A stretch of 47,361 nt of DNA from Mycolicibacterium iranicum (GTDB lineage Bacteria; Actinomycetota; Actinomycetes; Mycobacteriales; Mycobacteriaceae): positions 1 to 47,361 of the forward strand of contig NZ_LQPC01000004.1 of the NCBI RefSeq assembly GCF_002101705.1, written 5' to 3'. Below are positions 1 to 8,276 of the stretch, in pieces. Below the pieces are notes generated by a model that saw nothing but the letters and a program-made list of their open reading frames with translations, did no database searches and had not been told where the DNA came from. A program made the translations under genes and the position numbers. Each line of letters starts with the position of its first letter. Positions within the stretch are counted from its first letter, which is position 1.

Positions 1-77
1 AGCTCGCACTCCACTCGGAGGTCTTCGTCTTGTCACCTCACCACGCCGTCACCAACGTCCGTGGTCAGTACAACTAG
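1..77 (+). CDS. C-terminal end of an unidentified protein (cut by window edge)
   Basis: An open frame runs from the window edge to a TAG at 75-77. It encodes about 24 residues ending in VTNVRGQYN. The stop overlaps the stop of the opposite-strand hydrolase gene in a shared CTAG, the tail-to-tail arrangement expected of two real genes. Too little is visible to assign a family, and a chance open frame of this length cannot be excluded. Confidence 0.4.
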   Translation, partial: LALHSEVFVLSPHHAVTNVRGQYN

Positions 78-925
78 CTGAGACCGAGGGCGGCTGCGCC
101 GTACAGCAGGGTGGACACGTTGAGCCGCGTGGGATTGAGTTTCAGCATCTGCTCGACGAATTCATCGGCGCCGGGGTTTTCGGCCAGCAGACGGTAAGCC
201 TGTTCGAGGTAGGCGATCGTGTCGGACAGGACACGACCATCATCGGGTGCACCCTCGCGCCGATGCGCGGCCACGACGATCTTCGGGTGCCGCGTCCGGA
301 CTTCTTCGAGGGTGCCGATCCACTGTCGCCGCTTCTTCTGATCGCTGCCCATCAGTGCGCAGTGCACGTCGTTGTAGGCGATGTCGCCGACGATGACGGC
401 GTCGAGCTCGGGGAGATGTAGATAGGACGAATCGACGTGGTCGGATTGACCGGTCGCGACGACGAGAAGGTCGTGGCCCTCGAGTTCGATACGGTCGGCG
501 GCGAGGATCTCCGGCACGATGACGGTCGAAACGAGTTCGTCGACGAACATCGCTGCATACGTCGCGCGCTCGTCACCGGATCTCATCTCGTGCTCGATTT
601 GTCGCACCGTGGCCTCGGTGGCCACGAACCGTGCACTGGGGAATCTCTCGAGAAGCGTTGCCGCCCCGAGATAGTGGTCGAGATGGGCATGGGTGACGAA
701 GATCGTGGTGAGCACGGTGTCGGTGGTTTCGATCCAGTCGGCCAGCTCATGCGAATCCACAAGGGTCGGCAGCGTGTCGACCAAGACCGCCTCGCGCTCA
801 CCGGCGATCAGTGTCACCGAGGTCGGTGGCCACGTCCACCCCTCCTCCATGGCGGCGATGTCGAGGGGTGGCTCGAGACGGCGTTGCGGCGCGGTGAACG
901 TCCTGAGAGTCAATGCATTACCCAT
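74..925 (-). CDS. metallo-beta-lactamase-fold hydrolase
   Basis: This 283-residue protein has the MBL-fold metal signature THAHLDH (His79, His81, Asp83, His84). Later ligand candidates are His163, Asp181 in GDIAYNDVH and His221, so both metal sites look intact. There is no signal peptide, so it is probably cytoplasmic. MBL proteins act as hydrolases on thioesters, lactones, phosphoesters or lactams, and the substrate here cannot be told. The start ATG has a purine-rich GAGGGG stretch about 9 bases upstream. The gene lies 85 bp downstream of a TetR gene on the same strand. An inverted repeat at 953-976 matches the one in front of that TetR gene, so the hydrolase is probably that regulator's target. 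Confidence 0.88.
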   Translation of the reverse strand: MGNALTLRTFTAPQRRLEPPLDIAAMEEGWTWPPTSVTLIAGEREAVLVDTLPTLVDSHELADWIETTDTVLTTIFVTHAHLDHYLGAATLLERFPSARFVATEATVRQIEHEMRSGDERATYAAMFVDELVSTVIVPEILAADRIELEGHDLLVVATGQSDHVDSSYLHLPELDAVIVGDIAYNDVHCALMGSDQKKRRQWIGTLEEVRTRHPKIVVAAHRREGAPDDGRVLSDTIAYLEQAYRLLAENPGADEFVEQMLKLNPTRLNVSTLLYGAAALGLS

Positions 926-952
926 ACGGAAACCCCTCGATGGCGCGCGTCA

Positions 953-976
953 ATTCTTGACCTATAGGTCAAGAAT
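953..976. promoter_or_regulatory. TetR operator copy in front of the MBL-fold hydrolase
   Basis: A perfect 24-bp inverted repeat with core TTCTTGACC-N4-GGTCAAGAA ends 27 bp upstream of the hydrolase ATG. The same arms and the same 4-base spacer recur at 1605-1632 before the TetR gene. That the TetR protein binds both is an inference. Confidence 0.6.
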
Positions 977-1010
977 AGCATCGCGTGCGGCGAACGCCCT
1001 TCGGTCTGAA

Positions 1011-1589
1011 TCAGACAAGATCGAGAGTTGCGTCGACGACCCGATGTAACCGCTCGGGACCGGAGTCGACCCGCGCCAAGACATGCAAACCGGTGGCTGT
1101 GCTCAAAAGCATGCTGGCTGCATCTGAAGCGTTGAGGTCAGGCCTGATGTCACCGTCACGCTGGCCGCGCTCGATCAGCTCGCGAAATGCTTCTTCAGTC
1201 CGACCGAACAGGTCGATGACCCGGCGGGTGACGTCCTCATCTATACGTCCGAGCTCGACTGCGCTGTTGGTCGCAAAACAGCCCCGCCGGTCCGGTCGCT
1301 CGAAGTCGGTTTCCACCAGGTACAGGAAGACCTGCCGCAGAATGTCTTTGGCGGGTCCAGGACTGTTCAACATCGCGCCCACGGACTCCACCCGCATGTC
1401 GAGGTAGCGGCGCAGCGCGAGGTCATACAGTTGGCGCTTACCTCCGAACGTGTGGTACATGCTGCCCTTCGCGATCTGCAACCGTTCGGCAAGCTGTTGC
1501 GGAGTCGTGGCGCCGTAACCCTGACCCCAGAACACATCCATCGCTCGATCGACCGCTGCGTGCGGATCGAATTCCTTGGGCCGTCCCAC
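1011..1589 (-). CDS. TetR/AcrR family transcriptional regulator
   Basis: The 192-residue protein has an N-terminal TetR helix-turn-helix (about residues 8-55, with TTPQQLAERLQIAKGSMYHTF as the recognition region) and a divergent ligand-binding C-terminal half, as in the family. It starts with GTG. A TAGACT -10 box lies six bases upstream of that GTG, so the mRNA may be leaderless. A near-perfect inverted repeat at 1605-1632 overlaps the promoter, implying autorepression. The second copy of the repeat precedes the MBL hydrolase gene downstream. The inducer is unknown. Confidence 0.92.
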   Translation of the reverse strand: MGRPKEFDPHAAVDRAMDVFWGQGYGATTPQQLAERLQIAKGSMYHTFGGKRQLYDLALRRYLDMRVESVGAMLNSPGPAKDILRQVFLYLVETDFERPDRRGCFATNSAVELGRIDEDVTRRVIDLFGRTEEAFRELIERGQRDGDIRPDLNASDAASMLLSTATGLHVLARVDSGPERLHRVVDATLDLV

Positions 1590-1595
1590 GACCGC

Positions 1596-1632
1596 AGTCT
1601 AGAGCTGTTCTTGACCCGTTGGTCGAGAACAG
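1596..1632 (-). promoter_or_regulatory. TetR promoter with overlapping operator
   Basis: On the minus strand a TAGACT -10 box (1601-1596) ends 6 nt before the GTG start of the TetR gene. Immediately upstream lies an inverted repeat at 1605-1632, CTGTTCTTGACC-N4-GGTCGAGAACAG, with one mismatch between arms. It shares TTCTTGACC-N4-GGTC with the repeat at 953-976. Confidence 0.55.
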
Positions 1633-1656
1633 CGGGCTGTCAGTTGATGACGGCTG

Positions 1657-2340
1657 TCACTCCACAACTGCGATGGCGAAGCCGTCCCACCCCTTCGTAC
1701 CCACGGTCTGGATGGCGGCGGTGTCGAGGCGCGGGTGGGCGCCCATCATGTCGAACATCGCGCGGACCGCCTGCGCCTGTGCGTCACCGGGCGCAGGGTC
1801 GAGCACCCGGCCGTTGCGGGCGATGTTGTCGACGACCACGACCGTGCCCGGCCTGCCGAGCCTGATCGCCCACTCGACGTAGGCGACGTTGTTCTCCTTG
1901 TCGGCGTCGATGAACACCAGATCGAAGGGCGCGCGATCGGCCAGCCCGGGCAGCGAGTCCAGCGCCGCTCCGACGACGATCTCGACACGGTCCGCGACAC
2001 CCGCGCGGTCCAGATTCTGCTGGGCGACTTTGGCGTGGGCGGGCTCGTATTCGAGCGTCACGACGGAGCCCTCCGGCCCGACGGCCCGCGCCAGCGAGAT
2101 GGTGCTGTAGCCGGCGAGCGTGCCGATCTCCAACACACGGCGCGACCCGGACATCCGCACCAAAAGCGACAGCAGTTTGGCGTGTTGGGCCGAGACCTCG
2201 ATGGCGGGCATGCCAGCGGCGTCACCGGCGTCTCGGGCCGCGCGCAGTGCGTCGTCCTCGCTGTGCAGGACGCGGGTGAACAGATCGTCGAGCGCGGTCC
2301 AGTCGGGCATCTGGTCGGGCATCCAAGCAGACGATGTCAC
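1657..2340 (-). CDS. class I SAM-dependent O-methyltransferase (Rv0187-like)
   Basis: About 227 residues. SAM-binding motif I is LEIGTLAGYSTISLA, followed by an acidic residue after strand 2 (TLEYEP), and the catechol/caffeoyl-CoA O-methyltransferase signature FDLVFIDADKENN supplies the metal and substrate Asp residues. The C-terminal KGWDGFA motif is also typical. It probably methylates a small catechol-like or other hydroxyl acceptor in the cytoplasm; the substrate is unknown. The start is taken as GTG at 2340 because a TACCGT -10 box ends 7 nt upstream, which fits a leaderless transcript. GTG at 2364 or ATG at 2322 are alternatives. From memory, synteny with M. tuberculosis Rv0187 supports the family call. 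Confidence 0.88.
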   Translation of the reverse strand: MTSSAWMPDQMPDWTALDDLFTRVLHSEDDALRAARDAGDAAGMPAIEVSAQHAKLLSLLVRMSGSRRVLEIGTLAGYSTISLARAVGPEGSVVTLEYEPAHAKVAQQNLDRAGVADRVEIVVGAALDSLPGLADRAPFDLVFIDADKENNVAYVEWAIRLGRPGTVVVVDNIARNGRVLDPAPGDAQAQAVRAMFDMMGAHPRLDTAAIQTVGTKGWDGFAIAVVE

Positions 2341-2347
2341 GGCGTCG

Positions 2348-2353
2348 ACGGTA
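2348..2353 (-). promoter_or_regulatory. -10 box, putative leaderless O-methyltransferase mRNA
   Basis: The hexamer TACCGT on the minus strand fits the mycobacterial TANNNT consensus. It ends 7 nt before GTG at 2340, placing +1 at or next to the start codon. Confidence 0.35.
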
Positions 2354-2379
2354 CTCCCGGGCACACCAGCTGCTGGGCG

Positions 2380-2616
2380 TCAGCCGACGATCTTGCGCAG
2401 CCGCGTACCGCGCTGGTAGGCGAGCACCATCGGATCCCGGCCGGCTTTCGTCGGCTCTGAGGTGAGCACCACCCTGGGCTCGTCGCCGTAGGCCATGGTG
2501 TGGATGTGCTCGACCCCGGCCACCCGGAACATCTGGGGGTTCGGATCGTCGTCGCTGGTCATCAGCAACTCGTCGCCGGCCATGATGTCCTCGACCGCCA
2601 CCTGCGTCGTCTCCAC
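2380..2616 (-). CDS. small protein of unknown function (78 aa) in DUF2786 cassette
   Basis: A GTG start (2616) overlaps the TAG stop of the upstream metallohydrolase gene in TAGTG, which implies translational coupling. The 78 residues (METTQVAVEDIMAGDEL... to ...RGTRLRKIVG) are mostly short beta-prone segments separated by charged turns (FRVAGVEHIH, EPRVVLTSE, DPMVLAYQRGTRLR). That suggests a small beta-barrel, possibly a nucleic-acid or protein-binding fold. There is no signal peptide, Cys or membrane segment. I recognise no family. An upstream extension in the same frame lies antisense or out of frame to real genes and is not credible. Confidence 0.72.
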   Translation of the reverse strand: METTQVAVEDIMAGDELLMTSDDDPNPQMFRVAGVEHIHTMAYGDEPRVVLTSEPTKAGRDPMVLAYQRGTRLRKIVG

Positions 2617-3107
2617 TACCGCACCCCTTCTTTCGCATAGACGACCCGCAGCACGTGGGCCACCTCCGCACCCATCACAGCACCGACGAGCTCGGTGTAC
2701 ACGGCGACGAACTCCGGCCCGTGCGGTGGATCGGCATCCGACAGGTGATGTGCGAGCTCGTGCAGAATCACCAGTTCCCTGAGTGCCCAAACACTTCGGC
2801 CCTCGGGCACCGCGATCGTCGCCGCAGCCCCGGCGCGCTCGTAGTGCGCCGCGGTGACACCGCGGCGCGACCGGACCCGCAACGGCGTCGCGGCGGGCCA
2901 ACGCTCGCGGACGGCGGGGTGGGCCAACACGTCGTCGACGTAGGCCGCGACAGAGTCCACAGAACCGAACCTCGCCTCCGGCGGCAGCGTCAGCTGGGTT
3001 CCGAAGAAGTCGACTACCGGATTGGCGCGCTCGGCGGCACGGTCGAACATCGTCCGCACGAATTCCTCTGCGGCATAGACCTTTGCGCGTTGCGCGTCCC
3101 GCGTCAT
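2616..3107 (-). CDS. TIGR04338-type metallohydrolase (HExxH), Rv0185-like
   Basis: This 163-residue protein has a zincin-type motif HELAH (His116, Glu117, His120) with a third potential ligand His129 in the following HGPEF, as in the TIGR04338 family. No signal peptide is present, so it should be cytoplasmic. Members have no established substrate; proteolysis or peptide hydrolysis is inferred only from the motif. Its ATG overlaps the stop of the DUF2786 gene upstream (ATGA, 3104-3107), and its stop overlaps the start of the 78-aa gene downstream, so the three genes are one translationally coupled unit. From memory it corresponds to Rv0185 of M. tuberculosis. Confidence 0.82.
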   Translation of the reverse strand: MTRDAQRAKVYAAEEFVRTMFDRAAERANPVVDFFGTQLTLPPEARFGSVDSVAAYVDDVLAHPAVRERWPAATPLRVRSRRGVTAAHYERAGAAATIAVPEGRSVWALRELVILHELAHHLSDADPPHGPEFVAVYTELVGAVMGAEVAHVLRVVYAKEGVR

Positions 3108-3856
3108 CGCTCCAGTGCTGACCTCGCCCCGGCCAACTCGGTGCCACCGCCCAGCCGGGCCTGCCGGCCTGCCCGGTCACCGGCGCGGCGCGCCGCCGAC
3201 GAATATCCGGCGGTGGCGCTCGTCGCGCGCCACGCACCGCGAGCCTTCGACGTCTGGCGGTAGTAGTCCTTGAGCTCGAGATCTTTGTTGCGCAACGCGA
3301 TCGCTGTGCCCGGGATGCTGGCGGGCCCGCTCTTGGCCTCCTGCTGCGCCTGTTCACGGGCCTCGGCCAGCCGCTGGCCCACCCGCGCTCCGAACGCCAG
3401 CTGGAAGTTGATGCGCGCCGTGATGGTCGGGGTCGGCTTGTGCGCACCGGTGGCGAGGTAATCCTTGGACGCCCGCACCATCTGCATGACCAGGCTGGTG
3501 TAGAGCGTGTGGCTGGCGTCGATGTCCTCACTGAAGCCGTAGGCGTACACGAACGTCGAATTCGACGCGATGTCGCACTTGACGTCGTTGGCGGCGGCGA
3601 TGACCACGAACAACTGCACGTAAGTGCGCAGCCCGCGCGAACCGGGTTCACCGATGGTGATGGTGCGCTGCACCGGCATCTGCGCCTTGGCTCGCTTGTC
3701 GCCGTGGCTGCGCGCGACGGCGAGATCTATCGACGTCACGGTGGCCAACCGCTGCGCCGCCGCCATGAAGGCCTCGGCTTCGTGCGGGTTGTCGGTGCCC
3801 TCGGCTTGGCGCAGCAGGGCGGCGATGCGGGACAGCATCTTCTCGTCGGTACTCAT
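3104..3856 (-). CDS. DUF2786 domain protein (Rv0184-like)
   Basis: The 250-residue protein begins with a DUF2786 segment (residues about 3-45, EKMLSRIAALLRQAEGTDNP with the following HEAEAFMAAAQRLA). A mixed alpha/beta central region follows, and then a basic, Ala/Arg-rich low-complexity tail from about residue 205, which could bind nucleic acid. No enzyme motif is visible and the function is unknown. DUF2786 proteins are also common in actinobacterial phages. The gene heads the three-gene cassette with the HExxH protein and the 78-aa protein. A TAGCCT -10 box ends 7 nt before the ATG, so a leaderless transcript is likely. Confidence 0.82.
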   Translation of the reverse strand: MSTDEKMLSRIAALLRQAEGTDNPHEAEAFMAAAQRLATVTSIDLAVARSHGDKRAKAQMPVQRTITIGEPGSRGLRTYVQLFVVIAAANDVKCDIASNSTFVYAYGFSEDIDASHTLYTSLVMQMVRASKDYLATGAHKPTPTITARINFQLAFGARVGQRLAEAREQAQQEAKSGPASIPGTAIALRNKDLELKDYYRQTSKARGAWRATSATAGYSSAARRAGDRAGRQARLGGGTELAGARSALER

Positions 3857-3863
3857 GACAGTG

Positions 3864-3869
3864 AGGCTA
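3864..3869 (-). promoter_or_regulatory. -10 box, putative leaderless DUF2786 cassette mRNA
   Basis: TAGCCT on the minus strand is followed by 7 nt and then the ATG at 3856. No Shine-Dalgarno-like sequence is present. The remaining sequence up to 3944 contains two TGGGGAT repeats but no gene. Confidence 0.4.
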
Positions 3870-3944
3870 AGGAATCTCTACGACGTTTCACCGGCTGCCA
3901 GTATCCCTTATCCCCACAGCGGTTTTCATCCCCAGCTCGCCGGT

Positions 3945-5926
<1,982 letters not shown>

Positions 5927-5940
5927 TCACACCCGGTGCG

Positions 5941-5946
5941 TAGGCT
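5941..5946 (+). promoter_or_regulatory. -10 box, putative leaderless sigG mRNA
   Basis: TAGGCT is followed by 7 nt and the GTG start at 5954. No Shine-Dalgarno sequence is present. This placement is the main argument for the chosen sigG start. Confidence 0.4.
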
Positions 5947-5953
5947 GCTCTTC

Positions 5954-6958
5954 GTGACCGTCTTGGCCCTTGACGATGCTGACCGGGAAGGCAGTGCCGA
6001 GGACGTATTTCTGTCCGATGCGCAGAAGTACCGGCGTGAACTGCTGGCGCACTGCTACCGGATGACCGGATCGCTGCACGATGCGGAGGACCTGGTTCAG
6101 GAAACGTATTTACGGGCCTGGAAGTCGTACAACAACTTCCAGGGCAAATCATCGGTGCGCACGTGGCTGTACCGGATCGCCACCAACACCTGTCTGACGT
6201 CGTTGGAGGGCCGCAAGCGTCGCCCGCTGCCGGCGGGTCTGGGCGGGCCCGCCTCGGACCCCACCGACGACATCACCCCACGCCACGAGGTCGCGTGGCT
6301 GGAGCCGCTTCCCGACGCGCCCCATGAGGATCCGTCCGATCCGTCGGTGATCGCGGAATCCCGCGAGTCCGTGCGGCTCGCGTTCATCGCAGCGCTGCAG
6401 CATCTGTCACCGCGGCAGCGGGCTGTCCTCGTGATGCGCGAAGTGCTTCAGTGGAAAGCGGCCGAGGTCGGCGAGGCCATCGGTGCCTCGACCGCCGCCG
6501 TCAACAGCCTGCTCCAGCGGGCCCGCGCGCAGCTCGACGAAGTTCAGCCCACCCGCGACGACGAGCCCGCACCGCCCGAGTCGCCGGAGGCTGCGGATCT
6601 GCTCGCCAAGTACACCGCGGCGTTCGAGAACTACGACATGGACAAGCTCGTCGAGCTGTTCACCGCCGACGCGGTGTGGGAGATGCCGCCTTTCGACGGC
6701 TGGTACTCGGGCCCTGCCGACATCATCACGCTGTCGAAGGTCCACTGCCCGGCTCAGGGGCCGGGCGACATGCGGTTCATGACGACGACGGCCAACGGCC
6801 AGCCGGTGGCCGCGCTCTACATGCGCAATCCCGAGACGGGCGTGCACGAGTCGTTTCAGCTGCAGGTGTTGGACACCCGATCGACGGGCATCGCCCACGT
6901 GGTCGCGTTCATGGAACGCGAGCTGTTCGCAAAGTTCGGCCTTCCCGCCACCCTGTGA
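5954..6958 (+). CDS. sigG: ECF sigma factor SigG with C-terminal SnoaL-like domain
   Basis: With GTG at 5954 the protein has 334 residues. Region 2 (YRRELLAHCYRMTGSLHDAE then DLVQETYLRAWK) and region 4 (LSPRQRAVLVMREVLQWKAA then EVGEAIGASTAAVNSLLQRA) are clear. They are joined by a long acidic linker and followed from about residue 215 by an NTF2/SnoaL-like domain (LLAKYTAAFENYDMDKLVEL, DAVWEMPPFDGWYSG). Such C-terminal domains are thought to control sigma factors that lack a classical anti-sigma partner, and none is encoded next to it. It lies divergent from the lipase gene and convergent with marR (3-bp gap), as I recall for sigG/Rv0183 in M. tuberculosis. The frame stays open far upstream of 5954, but that part is antisense to the lipase gene. 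Confidence 0.9.
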   Translation: MTVLALDDADREGSAEDVFLSDAQKYRRELLAHCYRMTGSLHDAEDLVQETYLRAWKSYNNFQGKSSVRTWLYRIATNTCLTSLEGRKRRPLPAGLGGPASDPTDDITPRHEVAWLEPLPDAPHEDPSDPSVIAESRESVRLAFIAALQHLSPRQRAVLVMREVLQWKAAEVGEAIGASTAAVNSLLQRARAQLDEVQPTRDDEPAPPESPEAADLLAKYTAAFENYDMDKLVELFTADAVWEMPPFDGWYSGPADIITLSKVHCPAQGPGDMRFMTTTANGQPVAALYMRNPETGVHESFQLQVLDTRSTGIAHVVAFMERELFAKFGLPATL

Positions 6959-6961
6959 GGG

Positions 6962-7408
6962 CTAACCGCCCGCGCGCAGTCGGCTGAGTACGGCGTCGAT
7001 CGCGACACCGAATGCGCGTTGCTCGGCTTTGGACATGCCGTCGAAAACCACGGTGCGGACGAGGTCCACGTGACCCGGTGCCGCCGCCTGCAGAGCGGTC
7101 AGTCCTGCATCGGTGAGAGCGACGGTCGCGCCCCGGCGATCGTCCCCGTCGCCCTCCCGCTCGACGAGCCCGCGTCCGCGCATCCTGCGCAGCTGATGCG
7201 ACAACCGGCTCTGTTCCCAGCCGATGAGCTGACCGAGTTCGTTGATGCGCATCGGCCCGCGCTCCGACAGCGCGACGAGCACGTCGTAGTCCGACAGTGA
7301 CAGCTCGCAGTCCTGCTGGAGCTGACGGTGCATCGCGGTATACAGCTTGCTGGTCATCGCGAGGTAATCGCGCCAGATCCGCTGCTGCTCGTCGGTGAGC
7401 CATTCCAT
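6962..7408 (-). CDS. MarR family transcriptional regulator
   Basis: The 148-residue protein has the MarR winged-helix core: LSLSDYDVLVALSE, then INELGQLIGWEQSRLSHQLR as recognition helices, and the wing GLVEREGDGDDRRGATVALT with the conserved DxRG-type turn. ATG at 7408 is chosen over ATG at 7435 because TAGGCT (7421-7416) ends exactly 7 nt upstream, suggesting a leaderless transcript. The gene is divergent from the pirin gene. An imperfect palindrome at 7439-7454 lies between the two promoters and is its likely operator. Confidence 0.92.
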   Translation of the reverse strand: MEWLTDEQQRIWRDYLAMTSKLYTAMHRQLQQDCELSLSDYDVLVALSERGPMRINELGQLIGWEQSRLSHQLRRMRGRGLVEREGDGDDRRGATVALTDAGLTALQAAAPGHVDLVRTVVFDGMSKAEQRAFGVAIDAVLSRLRAGG

Positions 7409-7415
7409 GGGGTCC

Positions 7416-7421
7416 AGCCTA
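7416..7421 (-). promoter_or_regulatory. -10 box, putative leaderless marR mRNA
   Basis: TAGGCT on the minus strand is followed by 7 nt and ATG at 7408. The same hexamer serves the divergent pirin promoter at 7474-7479. Confidence 0.4.
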
Positions 7422-7438
7422 GCGCCGGAATACATGAC

Positions 7439-7454
7439 ACATCATGCATGTTGT
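7439..7454. promoter_or_regulatory. candidate MarR operator between marR and pirin
   Basis: The palindrome ACATCATG/CATGTTGT has 8-bp arms with one mismatched pair. It lies 31 bp upstream of marR and overlaps the proposed -35 of the pirin promoter, so binding could repress both genes. Size and placement fit MarR sites; binding is inferred. Confidence 0.45.
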
Positions 7455-7479
7455 CGTGTGCACAGCAGCCGCCTAGGCT
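7451..7479 (+). promoter_or_regulatory. pirin promoter (TTGTCG-N17-TAGGCT)
   Basis: A -35-like TTGTCG (7451-7456) is separated by 17 bp from TAGGCT (7474-7479). The transcript would start near 7486. A strong Shine-Dalgarno sequence GAGGAGGG follows at 7493-7500 before ATG 7509. Confidence 0.5.
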
Positions 7480-7508
7480 GACAAAGACTCCCGAGGAGGG
7501 ATCGCTAC

Positions 7509-8276
7509 ATGACCACCGCACCCAGCATCGTCGACGTCCGGCGTGCCGAAGACCGCGCCAAGACCAAGATCGCGTGGTTGGATTCCAAGCATTCCTTCTC
7601 GTTCGGCGGCCATTACGAACCCGACAACACCCACCACGGTCTGCTGCTGGTCAACAACGACGACATCGTCAAGCCAGGCACCGGTTTTGACACTCACCCG
7701 CACCGCGACATGGAGATCGTGACGTGGGTGCTGCGCGGCTCTCTTGTGCATCAGGATTCGACAGGCCACTCGGGGGTCATCTATCCCGGCCTGGCACAGC
7801 GGATGTCGGCCGGACGCGGGATTCTGCACTCGGAGAAGAACGACTCCTGGACGTTGACCGGTCAGGAAACCCACAGTGAACCAGTGCATTTCGTACAGAT
7901 GTGGGTGGTGCCCGACGAGTCCGGCATCACACCCGGCTACCAGCAGCTGGAGATCGACGACGAACTCTTGCGCGGCAACCTCGTGACGATCGCGTCAGGG
8001 ATGCCCGAGCACACCGATGCGGCGGCGATCACCATCCGCAACAAGTACGCGGCGTTGCACGGTGCGCGCCTGGAGCCCGGGCAGAGTGTCCAACTCCCCG
8101 AGGCGCCCTACCTCCATCTGTTCGTCCCGAGAGGCGAGGTCGTCCTCGAGGACGCCGGAGCGCTGCACGAAGGGGACGCGGTGCGGTTCACCGCTTCCGG
8201 CGGGCAGCGCGTGACCGCGACCGAACCTGCCGAGATCCTCGTTTGGGAGATGCATGCGGGACTTGCTGCGGCATAA
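7509..8276 (+). CDS. pirin family protein (Rv0181c-like)
   Basis: This 255-residue bicupin has the pirin metal site in the N-terminal cupin: FDTHPHRDMEIVTW contributes two His, with further ligands expected in GRGILHSEKN and the Glu/His that follow. The C-terminal cupin is more divergent. Pirins are non-haem iron proteins, variously reported as quercetin 2,3-dioxygenases or redox-sensing cofactors; which applies here cannot be told. The gene has a canonical promoter and a strong ribosome binding site, and is divergent from marR, whose operator candidate overlaps its promoter. Its 3' end overlaps the next gene by 23 bp. Confidence 0.9.
   Translation: MTTAPSIVDVRRAEDRAKTKIAWLDSKHSFSFGGHYEPDNTHHGLLLVNNDDIVKPGTGFDTHPHRDMEIVTWVLRGSLVHQDSTGHSGVIYPGLAQRMSAGRGILHSEKNDSWTLTGQETHSEPVHFVQMWVVPDESGITPGYQQLEIDDELLRGNLVTIASGMPEHTDAAAITIRNKYAALHGARLEPGQSVQLPEAPYLHLFVPRGEVVLEDAGALHEGDAVRFTASGGQRVTATEPAEILVWEMHAGLAAA

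Noticed and set aside
3905..3935. TTATCCCCA resembling a DnaA box, as a hint of an origin
   Set aside because: It has a mismatch to TTATCCACA, is single, and no dnaA, dnaN or AT-rich region is nearby.
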